Source: Dipteris shenzhenensis
Taxonomy: Eukaryota; Polypodiophyta; Polypodiopsida; Gleicheniales
Strand: one strand, 5' to 3'
NCBI GenBank assembly: GCA_047967505.1
Contig: CM106539.1
DNA: 64,000 bases
Positions within the stretch are counted from its first letter, which is position 1. The number at the start of each line of letters is the position of its first letter. Shown in pieces: positions 10,818 through 24,009 of the stretch. The translations under genes were made by a program, and so were the position numbers. The notes below the pieces were generated by a model. It did no database searches and had not been told where the DNA came from. It saw only the letters and a list, made by a program, of their open reading frames with translations.

Positions 10818-13800
10818 ATGGCATTGGAGGTCACCCAAATCCTCCTTAACGCCCAGTCAGCGGATGGATCGGTTCGCAAGCTTGCTGAAGATAACCTGAA
10901 GCAGTTTCAGGAGCAGAACTTGCCTGCATTTCTTCTATCGTTGGCACATGAGCTTGCAAATAATGACAAACCTCCGGAGAGTCGCAGGCTCGCAGGCCTT
11001 ATTTTGAAAAATTCCCTTGATGCAAAGGAGGCAGAACGGAAAGCAGAGCTCGTTGAAGCATGGATTTCCCTCGATGCTGCACTAAAAGCTCAGATCAAAG
11101 CAGCCCTTTTGTTGACATTATCATCGCTCGTGCCAGATGCAAGGCATACCTCTGCTCAAGTTATTGCAAAAGTTGCAGCAATAGAGCTTCCTGTAAGGCA
11201 GTGGCCGGAGTTAATTGGAACTTTATTGGCAAACATGGGAGGACCTCAAGCCGAGCAACCTTCCCACCTAAAGCAAGCCACGCTACAGACTTTGGGATAT
11301 GTTTGTGAGGAGGTATCAGCCGACGTTGTTGAACAAGAACAAGTGAATTCCATCCTCACTGCAGTTGTCCAAGGCATGAATACACTTGAGACCAACAATG
11401 ATGTCAGGCTAGCTGCAACTCGTGCACTTTATAATGCACTTGATTTTGCACAGAGTAACTTTGACAACAATATGGAGAGGGATTACATAATGAGGGTTAT
11501 CTGTGAAGCTACGCTTTCCCCAGACGTCAGGGTCAGGCAGGCCGCTTTTGAGTGCCTTGTATCAATCTCTTCAACATATTATGAAAAGCTTGCACCATAC
11601 ATGCAAGATGTGTTCTCCATCACATCTAAAGCAGTGCGTGAAGATGAAGAGCCAGTTGCTCTCCAAGCTATCGAGTTTTGGAGTTCTATCTGTGATGAGG
11701 AGATTGAGATCCAGGAAGAATATGGGTCTGATCTTTCAGGGGATTCTGAGGTGCCTTATTTTAAGTTCATCAAGCAAGCTCTCCCTGCACTTGTACCATT
11801 GTTGTTGGAGACACTCACAAAGCAAGATGAAGGTCAGGACCAGGAAGAGGGAGCTTGGAATATGGCCATGGCAGGAGGCACTTGCCTTGGTCTAGTTGCA
11901 AAGACTGTTGGAGATGAGGTTGTTCCTCTTGTTATGCCCTATGTGCAGGAGAACATATCTAAGCCTGACTGGAGGTATCGAGAAGCGGCCACATATGCTT
12001 TTGGCTCTATATTGGAAGGCCCTTCCCTCGAGCAGTTGACTCCTTTGGTCAATGTTGCTCTTAATTTTATGCTTAATGCAATGAAGGATGAGAACAGTCA
12101 AGTCAAGGATACTACAGCCTGGACCCTGGGTAGAATATTTGAATTCTTACATAGTCCTAACATTGATGCGCCTGTTATAACCCAAGCCAATCTGCCCCTA
12201 ATTCTTGGAGTCCTGTTGGAGAGCATTAAGGATGTGCCAAACGTTGCTGAAAAGGTTTGTGGAGCTATCTATTTCCTTGCTCAGGGTTATGAGGAGTCAG
12301 GTGGTTTGACCTCTCCTTTATCACCATTCTTCCAGGGCATTATCCAAGCCCTCCTTGTCACAACAGATAGGGAAGATGCAGATGATTCTCGATTGCGGGC
12401 ATCAGCTTATGAAACGTTGAATGAGATTGTGAGATGTTCTACAGAAGACACCGCTCCGGTTGTGATTCAGCTTGTGCCAGTTATCCTGCAAAAGCTCAGT
12501 CAGACATTGGAGATGCAAATTCTATCATCAGATGACAGAGAGAAGCAGGGTGAGTTGCAGGCCCTACTCTGTGGTGTGTTGCAGGTTATTATACAGAAGC
12601 TGGGGGCATTGGAATCAACCAAATTTGGAATTCTTCAATATGCTGATCAGATGATGGGGCTTTTCCTCAGAGTTTTTGCCTGCAGAAGTGCAACAGTTCA
12701 TGAAGAAGCAATGCTTGCAATAGGTGCTCTTGCATATGTCACTGGCGTGGAGTTTGGAAAATATATGCAGGAGTTCTATAAGTTTTTGGATATGGGTCTT
12801 CAAAATTTCGAGGAATATCAAGTATGTGCTATTACTGTTGGAGTTGTGGGTGATATATGTCGAGCTCTAGATGACAAGGTTCTACCATTTTGTGATGGTA
12901 TCATGACGCAGCTCCTAAAGGCCCTCTCAAGCAGTGATTTGCATCGTTCAGTAAAACCACCCATCTTCTCTTGCTTTGGGGACATTGCGCTTGCCATTGG
13001 GGAAAACTTTGAGAAGTATTTAAATTATGCGATGCCAATGTTACAAGGGGCAGCAGAGCTTTCTGCACAGGCGGCAAGCCAAGATGATGAATTGATTGAA
13101 TACCATAATCAATTGCGAAATGGGATACTAGAAGCATATTCAGGCATCCTTCAGGGTTTTAAAAGCACAAAGTCAGAGTTGATGGTCCCTTATGCTGGTC
13201 ACATCTTACAGTTTATTGAAAGTATACATCATGACATGCACAGGTACGACATCCTAGTTTTTGCACAGCTTCACTTGGTTTCTTTGGATTACAATAATGT
13301 TTTAATTAATCACTGTGTTTATGCATGATGTTAAAAGCTTTTAATGTTTTGTGACGATCTAGCGCTGTTGCTCATGCATGTGGGTTTTAATGCACAAAAA
13401 GACATTGTTTTTACAACCAATCACTCCTCATGGCTCTTTTATATGGATTGAAATTTGATCTTGCAAAATTTTACTCAACTCACTAATTGGTATCTTCTGC
13501 TGTATCAAATGGCCAGTTAGTTTTGCCATCTTTTGTTTTCCGAAGCAAACAAAACAAGAGTGGCACTTGAATGTCCCGTAAAAGCAAAACTGGGGTTATT
13601 GTGGCATGCAGTCCATTCATCATCTTTTTGTTAAGGTTGTGTCGAATAGTTTGGGAAGAGGTTTTAATCAAAATCATTTCGATTTACAAAACGATTAGCC
13701 AGTGTTCACGTTCTTTCAAAAAGTATGTTGGAAGTCTCTGGACGATTTGAGTTTTGTGCTGTCATTGCACAGTACAACGTAACTGCAGAGACCTGCTGCT

Positions 13801-14308
13801 GTTGAAGGAGCTTAATCTATTCAAGTTTTGGCCCTCTTGAAGAGTTGTACAATAGCTGTACTGTTTCTCACCATGCGTTGTCTCATTTTGCTATATGTCA
13901 GCTTTTTAAAACCATGAATGTGGCCCGCTAGTAAGCTAATGTGTCTAACATGAGAAATAAATGGAGGCTAACTACCATTCTGACACCTCTTCTGATTCTG
14001 CTCTAGTTTCTATGGCTGCTGTTTACCCTTTCTATGTTACTATGTTTGTTTAGTAGTAAAACATTGTAACATCATTTCTAATTTTAACTTTGTGACTGCA
14101 TTTGTGCAGTGAAGAAGCAGTGACCAAGGCTGCCGTGGGTGTTTTGGGTGACTTAGCTGACACACTGGGAGCCAATGCCGCATTGCTGTTCAAGAATTCC
14201 GTTTTTTACCAAAGATTTTTGGAGGACTGCCAGACATCTGATGATCAGCAGCTGAAAGAGACAGCTTACTGGGCATTAACAAACATCAATCGCATTCTCA
14301 CTGGGTAA
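10818..14308 (+). CDS. KPNB1: Importin subunit beta (karyopherin beta-1), two coding exons
   Basis: The coding sequence joins 10818-13243 to 14110-14308, giving about 874 residues, close to the roughly 870 of Arabidopsis importin beta 1. It begins MALEVTQILLNAQSADGSVR, an importin-beta N-terminal (IBN) region with helices made for Ran-GTP. HEAT repeats follow along the whole length (for example EEGAWNMAMAGGTCLGL, WRYREAATYAFGSILEGP, VKDTTAWTLGRIFE). The product carries importin-alpha/NLS cargo or direct cargo through nuclear pores and releases it on binding Ran-GTP. The exon 1 frame runs past CAC AG|GTACGA into a stop at 13328, so splicing is needed. The acceptor TTTGTGCAG at 14109 restores AGT GAA GAA and the final repeat (GVLGDLADTLGANAALLF, ETAYWALTNINR). 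No damage is seen. Confidence 0.97.
13244..14109 (+). other. Intron of importin beta
   Basis: 866 bp bounded by GTACGA and GTGCAG. It splits a serine codon (AG|T), and the joined frame matches the conserved end of importin beta. It is T-rich near the 3' end, as expected of plant introns. Confidence 0.93.
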
Positions 14309-15596
14309 TTTTGCCAGCAGGTCCAAAGGTTCTAGTCTGATTGTTCTTTGTAAGATCAATTCCATTCATTTGAATTCTATGGTTTAGTCTAAATAACAGT
14401 CAAAACTGAAGTCCATGTGGGCTGGTCTGCTTGCAGAGCTGGGTCCATTTATGTGGATCTAGCCATGTCAAACACTATTGTTAGTACAGTAGTGGCGGGG
14501 ATCTAGTAGTGTTATACTGTCTACAAATGTCTGGCTTTTTGGGGTGCCACTAAAGGTTGTGGTATTCCCACTGAGGTTGAGTCCTGGTCTGAGTGCAGCA
14601 CTATTTTTTGGTCGTGTTGTAGCTCATGTATAAATTCTGCATCATGTAAACTGATGGGTTTCAAAGAACCCTCAGCAAATGATGGTTGAATGCCGTGCAA
14701 TCCAAATTGTTAAATGGTCCATTGGCGTCTTATTTTCTTATTCATTTGTACAAAATTCAAGTTGGTGGACTAATATTTGGTCATTATTTTGAGGAATGTT
14801 TTAGCAAATTGGCTGCATTTTACTGCTGACAGCTGCTATAACTTATGTTCAGATTGGCACTGAGTGATACATCGGAATTTTGAATGTGCTGAATATTTGT
14901 TACATGATTTGCCTGCTTTTTTTACAGTATGCTCTCAGCCATATGAGAGTCAATTCACATTATGCTTGGGCTTGCTATACTTTTTACGTTGCATCACATA
15001 AGACCTTATGCTAGATATCGAAGTAGCTAATCGGTTTCCAGCACACTGGCTACTCACCTTTGGCTCCTGTTTATTGATTGGTCTGCTAGCCTAGGTCATG
15101 TTATGACATGTAGATGAAGCTTACGCCTCGCTGCTAAGGAGTTCACATTAGATGCAATGACCAGCTTGTTTTACTTGGGCTCACTCCTTTATAGGTCTAG
15201 TCATGGTTCTGATAGGCTGCAATAGAATGATTGCATTTTAAGCAAAGTTTTATTGTTGAGACTGATATACATCTCATCTTAGCGTATTCTCAGAAGATTA
15301 CTCAAAATTCCTCGTCACGTTTGTTTACATTGCTTGTGGCCCGTGCGTTCATGCAATACCATGCACACGTGCATTACCACTCACATTCTCTTGTGTGCAC
15401 ATTGGGACGAGAGTATAAGCACAGAAAAATAAACAACAGTTCAGATCATTAGAGATGGTAAGGATACAAATGTACGGAGAAATTTGCTGTAGAAAGATTA
15501 CTTAACGGCGTATATTCTATTTATGACAATGTTTGCAAGGGTTGGAGACTTTTGTGCTTACAGGATACAGAGAGTGATTTTCTGGATATACTCACG
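14309..15596. other. 3' flank of importin beta
   Basis: Probably the 3' UTR followed by intergenic DNA. It is T-rich on the plus strand with no coding signal. No single polyadenylation signal stands out. Confidence 0.5.
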
Positions 15597-16500
15597 TTAG
15601 GTGTCAAGGAAGCTGTAAAAAATGTGCAGACTACCTAGCTGGTTTGAGTTGTACCTATTGCTGTGGGAGGCCCTGGAACCTAGCATGATGTAATATCTGA
15701 GAGTGTACTGTCGTCTGTCCACGTCTTCGGCCCAGTTTGAATCATAATACTTGTGAAGTCCTTTCAACTCTAGTAGGTGACTCAATATCTGGTACGCTTC
15801 AAATATTGGAGCATACGTAAGCATGCTTTCAAGGGTGTCTTCCTAGGTCGAGATGCAGCAACCTGCAATGTTGGCCTGGGTATTGGCCAAATACGGTAGA
15901 CTCCTGACCAGTTGTCGATACTGGGTTGAGTCTACCGGCTGCGAATACCGTCTTCCTCGCTCCCAACCTCCAATGGATTAACTGCCACCTTGTAATTCTC
16001 CATCCAAAATGGCTTCAAAATCTCTAGGCAGTATTCTCTTGTGATATATGTTTTGCCTAGCTCTTGCCTATCTTTGATGTTGAGAAAGCAATGAAGCAGA
16101 TCGAGGTCAGCGTTATCAAACACCATCTTCAACAGAGTCTTCACATATTCGATCTTCTCCTTGTGATCCTTATTTTGATCAAGTTATCAATGCACAAGAT
16201 TACCATCAACTCTTGTCTCCTCCTCTACTTTCACTTTCCCTTCCTTTTTCTAAAGTTTCTCTCCTCCTTTCCTCTCCTTTTCTTTCTTTTATAGGGTATG
16301 TTTCCTCTGGATCAAGCTTGGTTCGGTGTCACAATGAACATGGAACCAAGTATCAGATCCATATATTGGGAGATGTGATGATAGGTCTCTTTTCAGAAGA
16401 TGCTTGTAGAGGCATCTTTTCCTTGACTACCTTCATCGCAGTCCAGTTTAGGACATGTGCAGCCGCGTTGACTTCTGCCCATAACACTCATTGAAGGAAC
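15597..16500 (-). pseudogene. Ty1/Copia polyprotein remnant (integrase, RT, RNase H pieces)
   Basis: On the minus strand, 16500-16400 reads LWAEVNAAAHVLNWTAMKV, the Copia integrase phrase usually LWAEAVNTAVYLLNRTPTK. Around 16200 is ILCIDNLI, matching the RT YVDD block. 16144-15932 has DLDLLHCFLNIK and REYCLEILKPFWMENYK, the end of RT. 15824-15597 has YYDSNWAEDVDRRQYT and IMLGSRASHSN, the RNase H start. Integrase and RT are only about 200 bp apart, so most of the middle of pol is deleted, and frameshifts separate the pieces. No LTRs were found. Confidence 0.85.
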
Positions 16501-18151
16501 TTTTCTCTCAATGGAACCAATCAAATGCTTAAGACTTCGACAGCATGTATATCTACATCATCCGGTTGAAGTCGTCGTCGTTGAATGTGAGGAAGCACAT
16601 GGATGTGCATAGGGATCTCTTGGGCATTGGCCCAATTGGCCCATAGCTTTTGAAGTGAACCAATTGCAATGGTTTCGTGGCCTAGGTTGTGGCCATTGTT
16701 TTCCAATTTTGTTTTCAAGGATGTAAACCATTCTTAAAGGGGAAGGGAATGCTACGTCGACCATAAATTTGGAACCCCATGGTTTGGTAATGGTGAGATG
16801 GGAAACCAAGAGGGCTAGACAATGCTTGCATGCATATATTAAAGGGTTAGGTTATAAGGTTATTTCAAGGCCTAGGAATTAAGTAGTAGGTGCAAATCAA
16901 ATGCCCTTAAGAGGGATTTAGTGAAAGGTCCATTAAGGACAAATGCCACATTAAGAAGGACCCACGTGGAAAGCATTGGGCATTAGAGGAGCGTTCTAAA
17001 GAGGGAGATTCTATGGAAGGATGTTGAGGGAATATGATAGACCTCAGTATAGAAGGGAAAGAGGAGCTTGAGATCATGATAAGAACCTCTAGATGCATGG
17101 TGACCTACAATAGTGGATGCAACACCTCTAACAATCAAGTGACTCCAAACCTTCATTTCCATAGTGGATAGTTGGGCTCTTTGAGCTTTCTTGCCAATTA
17201 GATATGAGAATGGATTGTTTGATAACTCAATGCTCATTGAGCTTTTTGGCCATCCTTTTTGACATGGCGTGAAACCTTGTTGTGCTAAAAGTTCTCATAG
17301 TCTTAGCCAACTAGATATGAGAAAGGGCGGTGTCTAAATGGTCCACGTTTGATGCTTGAAATCAATCCAACAATCACATAGATTATCACTTGATTTCTAA
17401 TTTCTAAATTCATCTCTTAAATCAATTCTATGATTCATGATCTAGGATGTCGATAGGATAACTTGTCATCTAGGTCCAACCTTAGACTCTTGACTTTTGA
17501 AACACATTTGAGTTACTTATATCGAAACGAGGTTTCAAATTTCTATTTGGATCTCACCCATATTATACATCCAAAATCTAGTCTAGGCATCTATCCAAAT
17601 GCCTAATGGCCAAAATCGAGCTTCACAAAGAAGATTGGGTTCATGCTGTCCCTCCACTTAATGGTCTCAAAAATAAGTTTGGTAACATGTGAAATGCCTC
17701 TCCTTGCAAGTGTTAGTCTCTTATTTTTTCTTCCTTATGCATGGAGATTGGAACAATGGGTTGTGAATTGGATGCATTTCCTTGTGCATGGGGATGGAAA
17801 TATTGGCTCATGAAGTGCGTTGGCATTAATTGTGATGTACTTTTGAGTGTGCTTACTCTTGTATGCCTTAAGGAGAACGACGATGTAGTAGAACATAATG
17901 AAAGCTAACATTGTGATATAGGTAATGCATGTAGACAATGATGCCATTGAGATGAGCCTTTGTAGCATAGGAGGAACATTCTACAAACAACTATCCTTAA
18001 AAGAGGATTAAGGAGGTTCCTTAATATAGGTGCACTGTTTTGGTCATGAGCACCGTTTTTAATTCTCTTCCTATATCAAAGCCATGTAAGAAGAATTTAA
18101 ACTTGTGCTTATTTTTTTATGTCTCAAGTTAGAGCTACAAACCTAATTCCT

Positions 18152-18154
<3 letters not shown>

Positions 18155-18185
<31 letters not shown>
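18155..18185. repeat. (TC)n microsatellite
   Basis: About 15 uninterrupted TC dinucleotides. Confidence 0.95.
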
Positions 18186-18188
<3 letters not shown>

Positions 18189-20414
18189 ATTCTTCCCTTT
18201 TCAACCTCTCAAGTGCTTCGACTTGTATTATGTTAGTCTCTACTTTTTGCCAAAGCATTTTTGCATGTAGTTAAGCCTCTAGTCATCCTCTAGGCATGCC
18301 CTACCTATTGTATCAAGGCAATTCCTTGACAAGTTTCTTGCATGCACAAGCCATATATTTGACAACGAGCATTTGATGCATAGGCCACATAGTTGACAAG
18401 CGTCTAATTGCACTCCCCTTTGGCTTCAAATGCTACATTGCTTCAAGCAAGTTGTTTAACTAGTTACTCCATAAGATCATACACATGAGTGTTCCCTTGG
18501 TCATCACAAATTGATATTTCATGATAGTACTTGGAGGTGAGGGGGAGGAGGGGTGGTGATAGGAGATGTAAAAGGCACAATGTGTGTGCATTAAACAAAG
18601 GTGGGGGGGTTAAATAATGGGTGTGAGTCCACATGGTCATGTTTTACAACCTTCTTGGACCAACCTTGTTTTTTTCTCCTTCCTCATGCATTCTTACAAG
18701 CCCTAACCTTTGTCCCAAGTCACCTTTTATTATCTCTATTCTTTACAAAACATGGGACAATTATTTTTATGTAAAGAGTTTGTTTGCTTATGGACCTAGT
18801 CTTAGCATTTACTTTTCCTTTTTACAAATAAAACATAGAAATCCTATATTTCTCAAAAAACACAACAAATTTTGAAGTACTTGGAGGTAGTAAAGGAGAT
18901 GTCCCGTGACTTCACATCCAACAAGGTGTGACGTAGGGCACAAAATTGGCCAAGGAAGTGTCCACCTTGCTTTCCATGGGTTTTGCATGGCTATAATGCC
19001 AAGGTCTTGAGGTATCAAGGTCTTGCTTTTCATGGGGCCCTTCCCTAGGTTGCAAAACCTAAATCCTTGACCAATCCTAACATGACATCAGTCATACAAT
19101 CAAATATTCAGAAGCTCCATTTTTCAATGTTTTAATAGATTTCATCTTTGCTAGTCTAAGGAATTGAAAAATAGAAACTTAAAGGAATGTTAGGACTTAC
19201 TACTAATTAGGAGTTCATGCTCAAAATTGAATCATAATGGCATGCATGTGAAATATGTAGTGTCTAGATTGTTGCATAATAACCCTTTTTAATATTGGGG
19301 GGTTGAAATTTGATGTACATAAGATAGAAATAGAGATTCTTGGAGGCCCTATCATGTGGGCACCATGATGGTCCAAGATACCCCCCACCTACCAAAGATT
19401 AGATTGCATAATATAGGGTATACTTGGACTTGGATAATTGAGAACGTTTGCCTCACATTAAGAGATTCCTCATTTCTAGGAAAATTTGCCACCAAACCAA
19501 GAAGGTGAGGAAAATTCAATTTGATGGATTAACCTACTAGGGCATGTATTTGTTAACTCACCACGCTTGTTCCACATGAAATAAATCTTACCTAGAGTTC
19601 TACATCATCATCCTTTAGCTACAATCAAGCAATCAAGAAAATAACTTGCTATGGTTGTTGCATCAAAATTAGATCATTGCATAACAATCCATCCTATTAT
19701 CTTGGATTGGAAACCTCATGCATGAGGCCTTGCCACATGAAGGCCGTGATGACCAAGCTACTCTTGCCTACCCAAGCTTGCTGGCTCATGTACCTAACAC
19801 TCAATCATCCCCACTTCCTAGTAGTAGTCAAGGACAACTTCTTAGGGTAAGAGGTCTTCCAAGGCATCATATGAGGCATATGTCAATATCTTACTCATTT
19901 GTACTCCATGATAGGGTCCTTTGTAGTTCTTCATTCTTCATGAAATAAAGCTCTTATTTTGAGTTCATTCTTGTATGCTGAGCAAAGCTCAACATATTTT
20001 GAGTGTAAGAGATTTGAAAGAGATGAGATATCACATATATGATGGAAATTTACAACGCTACTAAATTTGCTAGAAGCAAAACCATGTATGAAAATACAAG
20101 GAATGAAGTGAATAGAATAAAAATCTAGCACTGGGCCCAATGTATCCCCTTTAGATGGTGGCTCTAGCTCCCCATCTAGAGTATGTATAATATTTCATTG
20201 GAAAGAAAAAAGAGCCAATAATAGTATATCCAAAGATATCCCTTGTTCACAATTGAGGGATTCTCAAAAACATAAGCATAGTGCCCCCAAATAGCTATTG
20301 CAAAATACATCCCTCAAATCCCCCACCTTGTTTGGTGTAGTTCTACGGATTACTCATCAATAGTCTCCCAGCATAGGTCTCATATGAGGAAGACGATAAC
20401 CATAAAAACCATAT

Positions 20415-20439
20415 ATACACACACACACACACACACATA
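20415..20439. repeat. (AC)n microsatellite
   Basis: About 12 AC dinucleotides following an AT-rich tract. Confidence 0.93.
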
Positions 20440-21279
20440 AAGAGTAAAGACTTTGAAAAATACATAAAGAAAAGAAAATAACACCAATGAACAGCAAAAA
20501 TCATGAGATGACTATATAAATATGTATAATAGTGCACTAAGGAGGTGCTACAAGCAATAAAAATTAAAAAAAGTTTGTCCCATGAAAGAAATTGTGTTAT
20601 GAACCAAGCAAAAGCAAAGTAAAAGTGTAGACGAAGTTACACATATGCCTATATATATAGGTATAATTATATCACATTAACAACAAGAAAACAAATAGAC
20701 AAATATATGGGGTAAAAAAATTTATAAAAGGGAAAAGAAGAAGTTAGAGTAAAGGCGAACTAGAAGGGGTAAATGGGCAAATAAATGGCAAATAATCATA
20801 TAACAAGTATATATAACACATATACATTAAAAAGCCAAAACTCTGTGTGTATGACACGCTGGAGATGAACATGGGAGGTACAGTTGTCAAGGAAGTAGAA
20901 ATGGGAGGCCATGACATGCAACTATGAGGTGACCAGCAAATAAATACAATGAGATGCAAGACTAAAGAGAGGTGTTAGTTGGCAATCCATAGGGGAGTGC
21001 GTAAGGTCTTAGAGCCAGTGCACGCGTACACCTCACCAGTGCACATGCACACCTCACTAGTGCGTGGCTAGTGGGCAGTCTAGTCGCACTGCAGAGAGGG
21101 GATCGGTGCACCTGATTTTAGTTCACGTGCCAGATTTCAGTTCACGTGCTAGATTTCAGCACAGAATAGTTGAGGTTGGCACCGATGGATGTGGCTGGCT
21201 ATACAGTCTGCACAACCATTAAATAATAGGCCTCCCTCCATTTTCCAACTCCCCCATGACAAAATTTGTATTTCCCACC

Positions 21280-21660
21280 TTCATTTTTCAACTCCCCCTC
21301 GGGCCCTTCATCACCTCCACTCGAGTCCACTCCACTCTGCCTCCTTCACCACTCTACCTCCTTCAACACTCCCGCTTCCTTCACCACTCTGCCTCCTTGT
21401 TCCACCTTCAACCATTTCCACTCCTGCTTCCTTCACCACTCTGCCCCCTCCTTCCTTGCCACTCTACTCCAATCTCTCCTTCCACTCCACCACCTCACTC
21501 TCCTCCCCCCTTTCCTCCCCCCTCCCCTCCCTTACCTTCCCCCTTCTCTCCCTTCCCTTCGCCTCTCCTCCCTCACTCTCTTCCTTTCCCTCCACTCCCT
21601 TCTTCCACTCCTCCCTCACCCTCTTCACTCCCATCTTCCACACTCGCTCACCCAAGGCAC
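21280..21660. repeat. Pyrimidine-rich degenerate repeat (CTCCTTCACCACTC type)
   Basis: Almost pure C/T on the plus strand, with the phrase CTTCACCACTCTGCCTCCTT recurring irregularly before it becomes CCCTCC-rich. It produces long Ser/Pro/Leu ORFs in three frames; having all three frames open shows these are compositional artefacts. Confidence 0.9.
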
Positions 21661-21967
21661 CTTGCATTCCACCCAAGTTGTGAAGGCTTTTTCCATCACC
21701 CTAGTAACCCTTGTAGTCACACTATATGCCCATTTTCACCGCCTTTGCACTTCTCGTAGAGATTCCATCTCCCCACGTTGGTCTAGGAGATCACTCCTTG
21801 CTCAATTTTCATTCTTACCCATGCAAGCTGCTCTTTCGAACTCCAACTTTCACACACCCTTTCTTCTTGCTTTCATCCACTCCCAACTGAAGACCACCCT
21901 CATGGACCTTACCACCCAAGCTGGAGCAATCCAGACCATCTCTAAATATTATGTCAAGCCCTAATCA

Positions 21968-23431
21968 TTGGATTGGTGGAATCATTACATGATGGCTACA
22001 CATGCGGATGATGCTAGGTCCATGAGGTCTTCCATCTTCCCGTTACCCTTTTCACAGACTTGTGTGTCTTGTTGGGCACCAAATTCCAACAAGGCCCCAT
22101 TCCCTAATCTCTTGCCACCGTTAGTGGATGCCTCCTACCCATTGAGAAGCAAGTTGCCATGGCAGTATTACGGCTTGCTAGTGGTAGCAGAGTCATAGAC
22201 ATAAGTGAGCACTTTGGGGTAGGAAAGTCCATAGTTTCAAAGATTTTCAATAAGTTTGTCAAAGCCCTCTTGAGGCCAAGAACCCTGGCTGAACTTGCCC
22301 AAGTGAAGTAGCGTTTCTTTTGCCAGCGTGGCCTTCCCAACATGTGTGGCGCCATGGACATGACCCATATTGAGATGGAGGTGCCTATGGATGAGTGTAG
22401 TGCTGATTGGAATGACAAGGACAAGAATGTCTCCATGTCCTTGCAAGTAGTCGTTGACTCTGACATGCGATTCCTTGACGTCTTTGCAGGGTGGCCAAGT
22501 AGCTCCAATGACAATCGTGTGCTTCACAATTCAGCTCTCTTCCATTGTGTGGAACGTGGGGCATATCTTGGTGGACATCAATTCATAGATGGGACGTTTC
22601 ACATACATGAGCACGTGATTGCTGATGGTGGATTGGCCTCAAGCCATGGCTCATGGTGCCATATGAGTTGCCATCCACCTTGAAGTAGAAGGATTGCAAT
22701 TTTTGGCTGCATTGTGGTTGAATGAGCATTTGGACGTCTCAAAATGAAGTGGCGCTACCTCCTGAAGAAGATATCCCCCTAGGGCACCAAGTCAATAATG
22801 TAATATATTACTACCCTCGTCCAAAATCCATGGTATAGGAGGACAATGTTCATATATAATATGCATAGATTTCCTTAAAAATTTTCAAATATGCAAGGGA
22901 AAGATATGAAAATTTTATGTCCCCCCTCCCACAAAATATAAGGTATATATCTTGAAAAATATGCAAGATTTTAAGATTTGTACATATTTTTCATAATATG
23001 TGAGGCCCAAGAGGGGGCGTCTTTTGGATGAGGGGGGTGAAACAAAAAATACACTAAAATATGGAAGCCCATCTTCTTTCAAATTAATATAACTTTTTCA
23101 TGTGTTAACCAAATTTCAAGGTGTAAAGACATATTTGAAGCTCTTTTAGTGCAGAACATAACCATGTTAATTTGAATAATTTCTACTCATGGCATATTGC
23201 TAAATTCATCTCATACTCAAGATTTTGATAGTTTTTCTTACTAAAGGGAGTTGGTGCCCCAGGGTATCCCATCCAACACCAAAGTACATAGCACGCAATA
23301 TAGTTGCATGTTGCATCATACACAACATGATACTTGGTATGGACGTAGACCTTGCCATTGATGACTCACCCACATATGGTGCACCATGTGGTTGCAAACG
23401 CCAGGTTAAATACCCACATATGATGACATAA
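21968..23431 (+). pseudogene. PIF/Harbinger transposase (DDE_Tnp_4 type), interrupted
   Basis: The order of recognisable pieces is DWWNHYMMATHADDAR, FTDLCVLLGTKFQQG, CLLPIEKQVAMAVLRLASGS, FGVGKSIVSKIFNKF, MCGAMDMTHIE (first catalytic Asp context), DKNVSMSLQVVVDSDMRFLDV (second Asp), GWPSSSNDNRVLHNS, LKPWLMVPYELPS, AFGRLKMKWRYLLKK (preceded by the catalytic Glu in VVE) and IARNIVACCIIHNM. These are the blocks of PIF/Harbinger transposases, which cut and paste DNA with 3-bp target duplications. The copy is dead: in-frame TAA and TAG near 22111 and 22308, a frameshift near 22625, a TGA just after the catalytic Glu (CGA to TGA would explain it), and a 488-bp insertion at 22777. No terminal repeats of the element itself were identified. 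Confidence 0.9.
22777..23264. mobile_element. 488-bp MITE-like TIR element inserted in the Harbinger transposase
   Basis: The left end CCCTAGGGCACCAAGTC and the reverse complement of the right end CCCTGGGGCACCAACTC match at 15 of 17 positions. The flanks are TATCC on both sides (22772-22776 and 23265-23269), a 5-bp target duplication. Removing the insert and one TATCC joins LLKKIS to HPTPKYIARNIV in frame, exactly where the transposase C terminus should continue. The interior is AT-rich without coding capacity. The superfamily is unclear: the 5-bp duplication and CCCT ends fit no standard class well. Confidence 0.85.
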
Positions 23432-23885
23432 AAGTTTACATGAGACCTCCTTGCAGACTACTTGACTGGGGGCTTAAAATGGTTTGCATGTTAATGAAGG
23501 CACAGAGGGGGTTCCCCCACATGCACCCATAGAAGACGTGGATGTGAATGGTTTAGGGCATGATGTGACAAGAGATATGGACTTGTAATTTTGGAGTCAT
23601 CTCTTCAACATGTCTCCAATGATGTTTTTGTGAAAAAAACGAAGAGCAAGAGTGAGCAAGAGAGAGTGAGCTAAACATAGGTTACTCAAAAGGTGGACTG
23701 AATGAAGTGTAGTAGAAGAAAGAGATGAGGGGTTTTGTCTAAGTGACAAAACCCTATCTAATCATTAACCGTAGTTAGGGATTAGACTATGGTTAGGGGG
23801 AAAAACCTCTATGAGGGAAAAGTGCCTCTAACCCACTTATTACATTACATTGGCCATTGCCTAGAATATAATAATAATTCTAACA
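23432..23885 (-). mobile_element. Region containing the 3' LTR of the Copia element
   Basis: On the minus strand the Copia coding region is followed by a polypurine tract (CAGGGAGG, 23886-23893) and then TGTTAGAATTATTA from 23885, the expected start of a 3' LTR. The far end of the LTR is not resolved because no second LTR is present at the other side of the element. The lower part of this range may be Harbinger flank. Confidence 0.6.
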
Positions 23886-24009
23886 CCTCCCTGTAGTGCC
23901 AATGTAGTGATCAATCTCCAAAAGGAGATAAGTTTAGGGCACTGTGAAATGCCTCAAACTTCTCACGTGGAAGTGCTTTGGTGAAGATGTCTGCAACATT
24001 GTCATGTGT

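Larger units (their letters stand above)
16501..21180. other. Gene-poor AT-rich intergenic DNA
   Basis: No gene or recognisable element was found. It contains a (TC)n run at 18155-18185, an (AC)n run at about 20415-20439 and otherwise unremarkable AT-rich sequence. ORFs are short and lack motifs. Confidence 0.5.

Noticed and set aside
16340-16360. ACCAAGTATCAGATCC resembling a Copia primer-binding site
   Set aside because: It lies on the opposite strand to the nearby Copia remnant and has no LTR beside it.
21189-21964. Three overlapping long Ser/Pro/Leu ORFs
   Set aside because: All three frames are open because the DNA is pyrimidine-rich; not coding.
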